From Paenibacillus peoriae KCTC 3763 (GTDB lineage Bacteria > Bacillota > Bacilli > Paenibacillales > Paenibacillaceae), in assembly GCF_000236805.1 (NCBI RefSeq), contig NZ_AGFX01000010.1, positions 1 through 64,000 of the forward strand: a stretch of DNA of 64,000 nt. Direction: 5' to 3'. Made by a program: the position numbers and the translations under genes. Positions 8,332 to 16,486 of this stretch are shown here, piece after piece. The number at the start of each line of letters is the position of its first letter. The stretch's first letter is position 1. The notes beneath the pieces were generated by a model, which was not told where the DNA came from, made no database searches, and worked only from the letters and a program-made list of their open reading frames with translations.

Positions 8332-8456
8332 GGTTGTTATGCCAATCGTTTTGCGAAAAAAACAATTTGACTATTTTGTTAGCTTGATGTTATTTTTGTT
8401 ATGCTGAAAGAGAAAGCCAGATGTTCCCAATCATCCTTATAGGGAGGCTTGTGACA

Positions 8457-11009
8457 ATGTTCAATGTGATAGGACTGGATTGCTGGAGATTTAGGGAAGC
8501 GCAAAGTGATGAGTGGTTTAATGCGGAGGTGCCGGGTTGTGTGCATACCGATCTTTTACGACTTGGCCAAATTCCTGATCCGTTTATCGGTATGAACGAG
8601 GCAGAGGTACAATGGATTGACAAGCAGGACTGGGTCTATGAAGCCTGTTTTGAGACCCATACGGAACAGCTTCAATGTAGGCGGATAGAATTGGTGTTGG
8701 AAGGACTGGACACCTATGCGGATGTAAAAGTGAATGGGCAACATGTGTTGTCGGCCAATAATATGTTCCGGCAATGGAGACAGGATGTGAAGGAGTTTGT
8801 TCAAGTAGGGGAAAATCGGCTGGAAATTTATTTCCGTTCACCGATTGCTGAAGATGTCCCCAAGCTGGAACGGTTAGGCTATGCACTTCCTGCACCAAAT
8901 GATCAGTCCGAAGCTGGTGGTTTGGCAGACAAAAAGGTAAGCGTTTTCGCGCGTAAGGCTCCTTATCATTATGGCTGGGATTGGGGACCGAGACTGGTGA
9001 CAAGCGGCATTTGGAGAGAGGTGCGGATCGAGGCCTGGTCTGGTATGATCGTGCGAGATTTGTTTATTCGACAGGATGAAGTGAATGCAGAAGAGGCCAG
9101 GCTCACAGCGGTCATAGAAGTCGAGAATGCAGGAGAGGCGACGGAGGCCGAGCTGCGTATCCTCGCTGACAGCAAGGTGTGGTCGAAGCCTGTTCACCTG
9201 CTGAAGGGAAAGCAAACCGTAGAGCTGGAGCTAGATATGAGCAAGCCGAAGCTGTGGTGGTGCCGAGGGCTGGGAGAGCCCCATCTATATACGTTTACAG
9301 CCGAACTTGCGGAGCGGGAGCAAGGAGCTGTAATAGCGGAAAAAACGGTGAAAACAGGTCTGCGTTCGATCCGTCTTGTACGTGAACCGGATGCGGAGGG
9401 AGAGAGCTTTTATTTTGAGCTGAATGGAGTTCCGGTGTTTGCCAAGGGAGCCAACCATATTCCGAATGACAGCTTTGCCACTGATGTTACGAAGGAACGG
9501 TATCGGCATGAAATCGCCAGCGCGGCTGCCTCCCATATGAATATGTTGCGGGTATGGGGTGGCGGTATTTATGAGGAAGACGTATTTTATGAGCTTTGTG
9601 ATGAATATGGCTTATTGATATGGCAAGATTTTATGTTTGCATGCAGCATGTATCCAGGGGATGAGGCTTTTGTGGATAATGTGGCACAGGAAGCTGAAGA
9701 CAACATCAAGCGACTGCGTAATCATCCCTGTATTGCGTTATGGTGCGGCAATAATGAGATTGATTCGGCATGGGCGCATTATGAAGAGAACGGAGGCTGG
9801 GGCTGGAAAAAGGATTATACGCCTGAGCAACGTGAGCGTCTGTGGGCCGATTATGAAACGCTCTTTCACCGGGTTTTGCCGGAGGCGGTACACACCTGGA
9901 CCCCGCAGACGGCTTATTGGCCCTCCTCCCCGCTCATTGGCTTGACCGCGGATCGAAACCAGCATGCGCATCCGTTCTCGAAGGCAGGAGATGTTCACTA
10001 CTGGGGGGGGTGGCACGCATCGGAGCCGTTTGAAAATTATCATGTACGTGTGGGACGTTTTATGAGTGAATATGGTTTTCAGTCCTTTCCCGAGTACAAG
10101 TCGGTGCGCGCTTATGCGGAGGAAAAGGATTTGGAGCTGGAATCTGCGGTCATGCTGGCGCATCAGAAAAACGGGGCAGGCAATCGCCTGATCAAAGAAT
10201 ACATGGAACGGTATATGCGGGAACCAAAGGATTTTACATGTTTTCTTCCTATGAGCCAGATTTTACAGGCAGAGGCGATGAAAATGGCCATAGAGTCACA
10301 TCGCCGTCACAAGCCCTATTGCATGGGAACACTATATTGGCAAATGAATGACTGCTGGCCCGTTGCATCCTGGTCGAGTATGGACTATTTCGGTCGTTGG
10401 AAGGCACTTCAATATACGGCGAAGCGCAGCTTTGCCGATGTGCTGTTGAGCGTGACAGATGCAGAACAGGGCAATAAGGAGCTGCATATCGTTAACGATA
10501 CGCTGAAGCCGATTGCGGGTACGCTGCGGCTGACGCTTTTGCATATTCGTGGCAGTCAAGTGATCCGTGAAGAGGACATTCAGGTACAGCAGGCAGCGGG
10601 CGGTGCAGGGATCGTACATACACTGCCAACCGACAAATGGCTGAACGGCCTGAACCGTGCAGAGCATATGCTGGTCGCGTGTCTGACACAAAATGGCGAG
10701 CAGTTGGCCTCCTGTGAAGTTTATTTTGCAGATACCAAAGAGATGGATTTGCCGCAGACGAATATTAAGATAACCGAGGTACAGGGAAGCAGAGGCAGCA
10801 GCTTTATGCTTTGTTCGGATGTGCTCGCCAGACATGTATGGCTGTCAGCGGAACGGGAAGGCATTTTCAGCGATAACCATCTGGATCTGGCCCCCGGTGT
10901 TCCGAAGATCATAGAGTTTTTGGGCTTGAGTAACGGTGCCTCAACATTTGAGGCCGTTTCACCAGGCACGTTGACGGTGCATTCGTTGGTAGATTGGATA
11001 CAAGGTTAG
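8457..11009 (+). CDS. GH2 beta-mannosidase
   Basis: An 850-residue cytoplasmic glycoside hydrolase family 2 enzyme that releases beta-linked mannose from the non-reducing end of manno-oligosaccharides. It has an N-terminal jelly-roll (LDCWRFREAQSDEWFNAEVPGCVHTDL), a beta-sandwich, and a TIM barrel containing RVWGGGIYEEDVFYELCDEYGLLIWQDFM, the signature of beta-mannosidases. The acid/base is Glu434 in WCGNNEID and the nucleophile is Glu538 in FMSEYGFQ. There is no signal peptide. The ATG at 8457 is nine bases after GGGAGG. It probably works on sugars imported by the nearby ABC system. Length and motifs are normal. Confidence 0.95.
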   Translation: MFNVIGLDCWRFREAQSDEWFNAEVPGCVHTDLLRLGQIPDPFIGMNEAEVQWIDKQDWVYEACFETHTEQLQCRRIELVLEGLDTYADVKVNGQHVLSANNMFRQWRQDVKEFVQVGENRLEIYFRSPIAEDVPKLERLGYALPAPNDQSEAGGLADKKVSVFARKAPYHYGWDWGPRLVTSGIWREVRIEAWSGMIVRDLFIRQDEVNAEEARLTAVIEVENAGEATEAELRILADSKVWSKPVHLLKGKQTVELELDMSKPKLWWCRGLGEPHLYTFTAELAEREQGAVIAEKTVKTGLRSIRLVREPDAEGESFYFELNGVPVFAKGANHIPNDSFATDVTKERYRHEIASAAASHMNMLRVWGGGIYEEDVFYELCDEYGLLIWQDFMFACSMYPGDEAFVDNVAQEAEDNIKRLRNHPCIALWCGNNEIDSAWAHYEENGGWGWKKDYTPEQRERLWADYETLFHRVLPEAVHTWTPQTAYWPSSPLIGLTADRNQHAHPFSKAGDVHYWGGWHASEPFENYHVRVGRFMSEYGFQSFPEYKSVRAYAEEKDLELESAVMLAHQKNGAGNRLIKEYMERYMREPKDFTCFLPMSQILQAEAMKMAIESHRRHKPYCMGTLYWQMNDCWPVASWSSMDYFGRWKALQYTAKRSFADVLLSVTDAEQGNKELHIVNDTLKPIAGTLRLTLLHIRGSQVIREEDIQVQQAAGGAGIVHTLPTDKWLNGLNRAEHMLVACLTQNGEQLASCEVYFADTKEMDLPQTNIKITEVQGSRGSSFMLCSDVLARHVWLSAEREGIFSDNHLDLAPGVPKIIEFLGLSNGASTFEAVSPGTLTVHSLVDWIQG

Positions 11010-11017
11010 GGCATTGT

Positions 11018-11062
11018 AAAGGCTTATTCGTCTTTAACAGACTATGGATAAGCCTTTTTGCT
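11018..11062 (+). terminator. Intrinsic terminator after the mannosidase gene
   Basis: AAAGGCTTAT ... ATAAGCCTTT, a 10-bp stem with a 20-base loop and TTTTT at its end, starting eight bases past the stop. Confidence 0.85.
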
Positions 11063-11309
11063 ATTTCTGTTTATTTTTATATGGTATGTACAGCGCTTTC
11101 ACTGTGTTAATATATATAACAAATAACAGTTTGAGAGTGAATTGTTAACGAATGATTTATAAGAATTCTATCTATTTGGCATCTGAATTTGGTAGAATAG
11201 GTTCAAAGTATAACCCAGAGTGTATTAAAACTGACATCATAAGTATGCTTATTGTTGAATGAAGCTCTATAGAGAGGGTTGTGAAAGCATTAGGCGGCAA
11301 GGGGGAAAA
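11063..11309 (+). other. Leader region of the membrane AraC gene
   Basis: About 250 bp of A/T-rich DNA with a CAGCGCTTTCA patch near 11091-11102 that resembles half of a cre site but has a spacing error. No convincing -35/-10 pair or RNA fold was identified. Confidence 0.3.
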
Positions 11310-13649
11310 ATGATGCGAAAGAGCTGGTACAGGAGATTGCTTTTTTCCTATTTTCCAATTTTCATGTTAACAGTGTCGATTCTCATTTTCTTATCCTTCC
11401 TGATCGTGAACGAGATATCGCGCAATGAAACCAGCAAAGCGAATCGGATCACGACCGGATTTGTGATGGACAGTGTGGAAAATTCACTAACGAAGGTAGA
11501 AATGGACGTTTTAAACGAGGCGGAGACGAACAAGAGCTACAGCACTTTCCTGAACGGACAAGCTCAAAGCGGCAGTATGATGTTATATGAGCTGGTAGGG
11601 AGTCTGCGTACGCTGAAGGATAATCATGAGCTGGTACACTCCATTTATATTTACCGAATGAAGGATCATAAGGTATTAACCACGAGTGGTCTTCAGGAGG
11701 CTTCAACGTTTGGCGATTATCCGTACATTGAGCAGGCGCTCCGGTCGGAGGATCGGCAGTGGTCGTCTGTGCGGGAATGGAAGGAGCCGGGCAAGCATAC
11801 ATCAGAACGTGTGATTTCAATGCATAAGCGGCTCCCTTTGCCATTTGGGGGACAAGGACTGCTGGTGGTCAACATCGGTGTGTATCCGTTGGAGCAAGTG
11901 ATCGCTCAAATGACGAACCCGGCCGTTTCCTATCTGGTGATTCATGATGGCAGCGGACAGCTGATTTATCCGGCTGCATCCGGTTCCAAGGATGCTGTAA
12001 AAGCAGAGGATGGGCAGCAGCTGACTCAGCTGCTCTCCCCCCGGCTGGGCTGGAGTTTTGATAGCGGCATTCGTGCCGGGCAATTATTCGAATGGGTGTC
12101 TGTGATCTCTTACGTCTGGATTGCGGTCGGATTGGCTGTGGTTATATTGGCGGTGGTCTACATTATTTATGTGACCCGCAGAAATTACAGGCCAATTCAG
12201 TTGATGATGCAGCGTATCCAGCAACTTCCAGGCCGTTCAGGTGAGGAAAACAATAAGGATGAGCTGTGGATGATTGATCATGCGCTGCAAAGTCTGATTC
12301 GGCAAACGGTTGATTATGAACAGCAGGAGCATGCGAATATACTCATTCGGCGACGGCAGCTGTTCCTTGATCTTATGGAAGGTGCAGCCACTGAAACGGT
12401 AGAATTCCGGCTGGATCATCTTTCTCCTTTTGCAGATGGCGGGAAGGGGGAGGCTTCTCCGATCTACGCTGTTATGGTGGTAGAACTGCACGATCTGGAC
12501 CTGCCGCAGACAGCAGACGCAGCAGACGGGGGATCAACCGGTAGCGGACATTCGGAGGAGCATGGAGATAAAGATGGAGATGAAGATCAACGTTTGAGCC
12601 TGTCGCTGCTAGGTGTGATACAGGAGCTTGCAGCCACCTATGGATGGCAGGGCTGGGCAGAATGGATGAGCCGTGAAAGAATCTCCATTTTGCTGCGGAA
12701 AGAGGAAGGCGATGGGGAGGGCCTGCTGGGGGTGAAGCTGCAAGAGATGGCGCAAACGGGCTGTGAGTGGCTGCAGGGCCATCTGGGTGTACAGCTTACA
12801 ATTGGAATTGGCAGCCAGACTCACGAGCTGGAGCATATTCAGGATTCCTATCGGGCCGCTGTTTCTGCCCTGCGGTATCGGTTAACGCTCGGGGTGCGTG
12901 ATATTGTGACCAGTGATCAGGTTCCGCAGGCTAATGAAATTCCATTGTATTCGTATCTGCCGCTGATTTCGGAGACGATTCGTTCTTTTCGGCTGGCAAG
13001 CCACGATTGGCGTATACAACTGGAAGGACTATTCGAGGCGATGGAGACGGATAGGCTGAAGGATGGAGACATTTTAACAGTGGTGCGGTGGCTACAGGAG
13101 CTGCTGGAACGGGAAATGCACGAAATGAAGGATGTATCGGGCGCGCTGGATCGTAATTTTAACGGGGCGGAGGGACAGCAATGGAAAGCTGAGGTTGAAT
13201 CGGCTTCCTCGCTGGCTATGATGCATACGCTAATGCTGGAGCATATGACCACTGTATATCGGACTTATGTTGCGGCCAGTGAAACCAAAAGCTATCGGGC
13301 CATGGTCAGCGAGATGAAGCAATATATTGAAGAGCACTATACGAATCCGGATTTGTCATTAAATCATTTGAGTGAGCGTTTTGATGTATCGCCCAAATAT
13401 GCCAGTCATCTGTTTAAAACCGAATTTGACATGAAATTCGTTGATTTTTTGACACGGCTTCGTATGAACCACGCCCAGCAAATGCTGTGTAACACCACAG
13501 AGACGGTTCAGCATATTGCAACTCAGGTTGGCTATGCCAATTCAATTACCTTTGGGCGGGTATTTAAGCGTGTCGTTGGCGTAACGCCAGGAGATTACCG
13601 CAAGCTGAGATTAAAGCCGGAGGATTCAGCAGCAGGGGGAGCGCTATAG
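11310..13649 (+). CDS. Membrane-anchored AraC family regulator (YesS/YtdP type)
   Basis: A 779-residue regulator that senses an extracellular signal directly. It has two membrane segments, at about residues 15-37 and 270-292, enclosing an extracellular Cache-like sensor. A HAMP-like linker follows (YRPIQLMMQRIQQL), then a long cytoplasmic linker. The C-terminal AraC domain (about residues 680-770) has two helix-turn-helix motifs (LSLNHLSERFDVSPKYASHLFK; VQHIATQVGYANSITFGRVFK). An Asp/Gly-rich low-complexity stretch lies near residue 410. The start at 11310 follows AAGGGGG. It sits amid the glycan genes and probably activates the ABC operon at 16487, as such regulators usually lie beside Lpl/Ytc transporters. 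Confidence 0.92.
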   Translation: MMRKSWYRRLLFSYFPIFMLTVSILIFLSFLIVNEISRNETSKANRITTGFVMDSVENSLTKVEMDVLNEAETNKSYSTFLNGQAQSGSMMLYELVGSLRTLKDNHELVHSIYIYRMKDHKVLTTSGLQEASTFGDYPYIEQALRSEDRQWSSVREWKEPGKHTSERVISMHKRLPLPFGGQGLLVVNIGVYPLEQVIAQMTNPAVSYLVIHDGSGQLIYPAASGSKDAVKAEDGQQLTQLLSPRLGWSFDSGIRAGQLFEWVSVISYVWIAVGLAVVILAVVYIIYVTRRNYRPIQLMMQRIQQLPGRSGEENNKDELWMIDHALQSLIRQTVDYEQQEHANILIRRRQLFLDLMEGAATETVEFRLDHLSPFADGGKGEASPIYAVMVVELHDLDLPQTADAADGGSTGSGHSEEHGDKDGDEDQRLSLSLLGVIQELAATYGWQGWAEWMSRERISILLRKEEGDGEGLLGVKLQEMAQTGCEWLQGHLGVQLTIGIGSQTHELEHIQDSYRAAVSALRYRLTLGVRDIVTSDQVPQANEIPLYSYLPLISETIRSFRLASHDWRIQLEGLFEAMETDRLKDGDILTVVRWLQELLEREMHEMKDVSGALDRNFNGAEGQQWKAEVESASSLAMMHTLMLEHMTTVYRTYVAASETKSYRAMVSEMKQYIEEHYTNPDLSLNHLSERFDVSPKYASHLFKTEFDMKFVDFLTRLRMNHAQQMLCNTTETVQHIATQVGYANSITFGRVFKRVVGVTPGDYRKLRLKPEDSAAGGAL

Positions 13650-13665
13650 GCGCTCGCTTTTTTTT
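13639..13665 (+). terminator. Terminator that contains the araC stop codon in its loop
   Basis: GAGCGC-TATAG-GCGCTC followed by GC and eight Ts. The TAG stop codon (13647-13649) is in the loop, so coding and termination signals are superimposed. Confidence 0.9.
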
Positions 13666-13834
13666 GCCTAAAGACCGGGGAGAACGAGTCGGTTTATGGG
13701 GCGGAATTTAGTTTATTGCGGTACAGGGGGGCAAAATGCCATACTTATGTCCATATCTTGAACCTACAGGGCGTCAATGGCCGATAGATTGGATTGGCAG
13801 GCATAATGGCGAACCGGAATGACGGAGGATGGCT

Positions 13835-14866
13835 ATGACGGACATATTTGTACAAAAGCAACATGGGGGAGAGCCGAAGGTTTCCGGCTGGGCCGCAGGC
13901 ATTGATGTTGGCGGGACGAAGACACTGATCTGTATTGGCACAGCGGAAAGACAAGTGGTGGTGAGACATAAGTTCCCGACAGTGCATACGAAGGATGTTC
14001 ATTTTTTCTTTGAGCGTCTGTTCGGGGAACTGGAGTATTGTCTGGAGCAGGCAGGGCTGTCACTGGAACAGTTGAAAGGCATTGGCATCGGTTTTCCCGG
14101 CATGGTGGATAACGATAGTGGAACGATCACTCACGCTCCAGCGATTCAATGGAGTTCTGAAGATAGTATGCATAAAAATATACGATCTATCATTGCACAG
14201 CGATACAGCGGTCGCCTGGTGCTGGATAATGATGTGAACATGGCTGCGCTCGGAGAACAATGGCTGGGGGCAGCCCGGGGATTACGCCATGTCATGATGG
14301 TAACGGTAGGGACAGGCATTGGTAGCGGCCTTATTTTAAATGGGGAACTGTACAAGGGTGCCGCAGGCGGAGCTGGTGAAATGGCGTACTGGATTGCAGG
14401 CGAGGAACAAGCACGGCAAGCGGCAGAACAGAAAGGGACAGGCGAGTTTGGTGTGTTCGAATCTTTAACATCAGGTACAGCGATTACACGCAGTGTAAAA
14501 TCGGCGCTCGCATCCGGCATACCTGGTATGCATATGATTCGGCTGGTGGAGGGAGACAGGGACAAGGTCGGGGCTCGCCATGTTTTACAAGCGGCGGCTG
14601 AAGGGGATATCGAAGCACAGACGATTTTGGAGCCTGCGCTGGCCCATATGGCGATGGCTTTAACGAATGTGATCAGCCTGCTGAATCCGGAAATGATCGT
14701 TATAGGTGGTGGAGTGGCAGAAGACAACACGTATTATTTGGATGAAATTCGGCAAAGAGTAACCTTATGGACGGACATTCCTTGCACCATTGTACCTGCT
14801 GAGCTGGGTAATGAAGCCGGGGCCATCGGAGGTCTGGCGACAATTCTGGGCAGCACGGTACGCTAA
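13835..14866 (+). CDS. ROK family sugar kinase-like protein
   Basis: A 343-residue ROK protein, the family of glucokinases, fructokinases and N-acetylmannosamine kinases. It has the N-terminal phosphate-binding loop GIDVGGTKTLICIG, GIGIGFPGMVDNDSGTI, the catalytic LVLDNDVNMAALGE with its Asp, and VGTGIGSGLILNGELYKG. The cysteine-rich zinc motif (CxCGxxGCxE) that typical ROK kinases carry after the GAGE loop is missing; here the segment reads GAGEMAYWIAGEEQARQAAEQ. There is no HTH, so it is not a repressor. GGAGG lies six bases before the ATG at 13835. It is 19 bp before an MFS gene, forming a two-gene unit. The substrate may be mannose or another hexose, by context. Confidence 0.88.
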   Translation: MTDIFVQKQHGGEPKVSGWAAGIDVGGTKTLICIGTAERQVVVRHKFPTVHTKDVHFFFERLFGELEYCLEQAGLSLEQLKGIGIGFPGMVDNDSGTITHAPAIQWSSEDSMHKNIRSIIAQRYSGRLVLDNDVNMAALGEQWLGAARGLRHVMMVTVGTGIGSGLILNGELYKGAAGGAGEMAYWIAGEEQARQAAEQKGTGEFGVFESLTSGTAITRSVKSALASGIPGMHMIRLVEGDRDKVGARHVLQAAAEGDIEAQTILEPALAHMAMALTNVISLLNPEMIVIGGGVAEDNTYYLDEIRQRVTLWTDIPCTIVPAELGNEAGAIGGLATILGSTVR

Positions 14867-14885
14867 ACAACAGGGAGGTTTCCAG

Positions 14886-16097
14886 ATGGTTGGCTCGCAA
14901 ATGCTGAAGCTGCGTAGCTTTTATTTGTTTATTGGTTTGGCAGGGGGCATATTTAACCCATATTTGACCCTGCTGCTGGTCCAGAATGGGTTGACGAGCA
15001 GCAGCGTTGGTGTTTTGATGGCGATCGGTACGCTGGTCTCCATTCTGGTTCAGCCGATATGGGGAATTATTGTGGACCAATATCGTCAAATGCGACTGGT
15101 CCTTATTTTGAGTGTAGTGGTCCCGGGAGTTATGGCCGTGTGCTATCAGTCAGAGCATTTTGTGCTGATGGCCTTAGTTTATTCCATCATGGCTATATTT
15201 ACGGCAACACAGGCACCGATTGCAGATTCCTATGCGATTGTGGCGGCTAAACAGGCAGGCACAACCTACGGCAGCATACGATTTATGGCGAGTATAGGCA
15301 ATGCGGTGGGTGGCTACGCCGGGGGATTGTTTGTGTCCCTTTTATCTGTGACGATGCTTTGGGTGCCTTTTTTGGCGCTGAACAGCCTTGCGGCCTTGAC
15401 GGCGCTGGCGCTGCCGAAAAAAACGGAAGAAGATCTCGTGCTGCGCAAATCACTTTCGGACGGTATTGGACAATTGCTCCGCAACAGGACATTTTTAATA
15501 TTTTTGGGCGGCAGCTTTTTGGTGAATCAGACATTGACTGCATTCAATACCTATTTTGTACTGGCCTTTAAAATGTCAGGAGGACTTCCGAGCTTAGTCG
15601 GGATTGCGCTGCTGGTCGCCTCCATTACGAATGTCCCCTCTATGCTGCTCGCTTCACGAGTGATTCGAAAAATCGGGTTGGAGAGAACTTTATTGCTAGG
15701 GGCCGTCGCTTATATGTTCCGATGGGGGATTCAGTGGGCCTTTCCCGCTCCCACCGTTATGATCGCTGTGCAGGTGCTGCACGGGCTATCGTTTGGATTT
15801 TTCTACATTGCTGCGGTTGAATATGTATCGCATGTCACTGAAAAGGATATGCAGGCGACGGGACAAAGCGTGTTCAATATGGTGTTTGCCGGACTGGCAG
15901 GGATTGTAGGCAATTTGTTAAACGGGTTTCTCCTTCATGCTGGAGGACCGCAGCTCATGAATTTGGCGTGTATGATCAGCGCGACCTTAGGTGCGTTAAT
16001 GATGGTGTATGTATCACGCAGCCGCAAGAATGGGAAAACAGATAAAGTACGCAAGCTATCCATGAGTCTCCCGTCAGACATTTCACAGCAGGAATAG
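14886..16097 (+). CDS. MFS transporter (LacY/nucleoside-symporter-like)
   Basis: A 403-residue protein of about twelve membrane helices resembling the MFS_1-like/LacY group. The N-terminal helix FYLFIGLAGGIFNPYLTLLL is characteristic, and QPIWGIIVDQYRQMR represents the loop 2-3 signature. AGGGAGG precedes the ATG at 14886. It follows the ROK gene by 19 bp, suggesting transport followed by phosphorylation, or export of a sugar. The substrate cannot be read from sequence. The C-terminus is short and basic, and a terminator follows. Confidence 0.88.
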   Translation: MVGSQMLKLRSFYLFIGLAGGIFNPYLTLLLVQNGLTSSSVGVLMAIGTLVSILVQPIWGIIVDQYRQMRLVLILSVVVPGVMAVCYQSEHFVLMALVYSIMAIFTATQAPIADSYAIVAAKQAGTTYGSIRFMASIGNAVGGYAGGLFVSLLSVTMLWVPFLALNSLAALTALALPKKTEEDLVLRKSLSDGIGQLLRNRTFLIFLGGSFLVNQTLTAFNTYFVLAFKMSGGLPSLVGIALLVASITNVPSMLLASRVIRKIGLERTLLLGAVAYMFRWGIQWAFPAPTVMIAVQVLHGLSFGFFYIAAVEYVSHVTEKDMQATGQSVFNMVFAGLAGIVGNLLNGFLLHAGGPQLMNLACMISATLGALMMVYVSRSRKNGKTDKVRKLSMSLPSDISQQE

Positions 16098-16144
16098 CGA
16101 GCTTCGTACATCATTGAAACTTGGTAAAATACAGAGAGGGCGTC

Positions 16145-16177
16145 GCATCCCATAAGGATGAGGATGCTCTTTTTTTT
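16145..16177 (+). terminator. Intrinsic terminator after the MFS gene
   Basis: GCATCC ... GGATGC stem followed by TCTTTTTTTT. Confidence 0.8.
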
Positions 16178-16278
16178 CGCAAAAACAACCTTTAAGTCAC
16201 TTGATATGGGACTATATCTCACACGGATTGAACAATGAAAATGGTTTATTCGCAGGAAAATAGTGAGTTTCTATAAAA

Positions 16279-16312
16279 GTAAGCGCTTTATCATATTCGG
16301 TAATCGCTTTCA
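16279..16312 (+). promoter_or_regulatory. Two cre-like sites upstream of the ABC operon
   Basis: GGTAATCGCTTTCA (16299-16312) fits the cre pattern TGNAANCGNWNNCA with only the first base off. AGTAAGCGCTTTAT (16279-16292) is a weaker match containing the palindrome TAAGCGCTTTA. Their presence suggests CcpA-mediated catabolite control, or a LacI-type operator. Both lie about 40-70 bp upstream of a probable promoter TTGTCA-18-CATACT (16345-16374). Confidence 0.55.
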
Positions 16313-16344
16313 TTCAAACGGTTTATGTTTGGGAAACTAGTTTA

Positions 16345-16374
16345 TTGTCAGTTTTCTTGCGGTCATGTCATACT
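16345..16374 (+). promoter_or_regulatory. Probable promoter of the sugar ABC operon
   Basis: TTGTCA (16345-16350), 18-bp spacer, CATACT (16369-16374). Both boxes have mismatches, consistent with an activator-dependent promoter such as AraC-type control. The rest of the gap to 16487 shows nothing else recognisable. Confidence 0.45.
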
Positions 16375-16486
16375 AAGGCACATCCCGAACCAAAGAGACA
16401 GACTCATGCTGATGCATGATATGCCATACCCTCATCCATAAAAAGAGGCGACGAACGGGAAAAAGCAGACAAAGGGGTGTTCAGGA

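Noticed and set aside
11091-11102. cre site before the membrane araC gene
   Set aside because: The CAGCGCTTTCA patch lacks the correct spacing of the left half-site.
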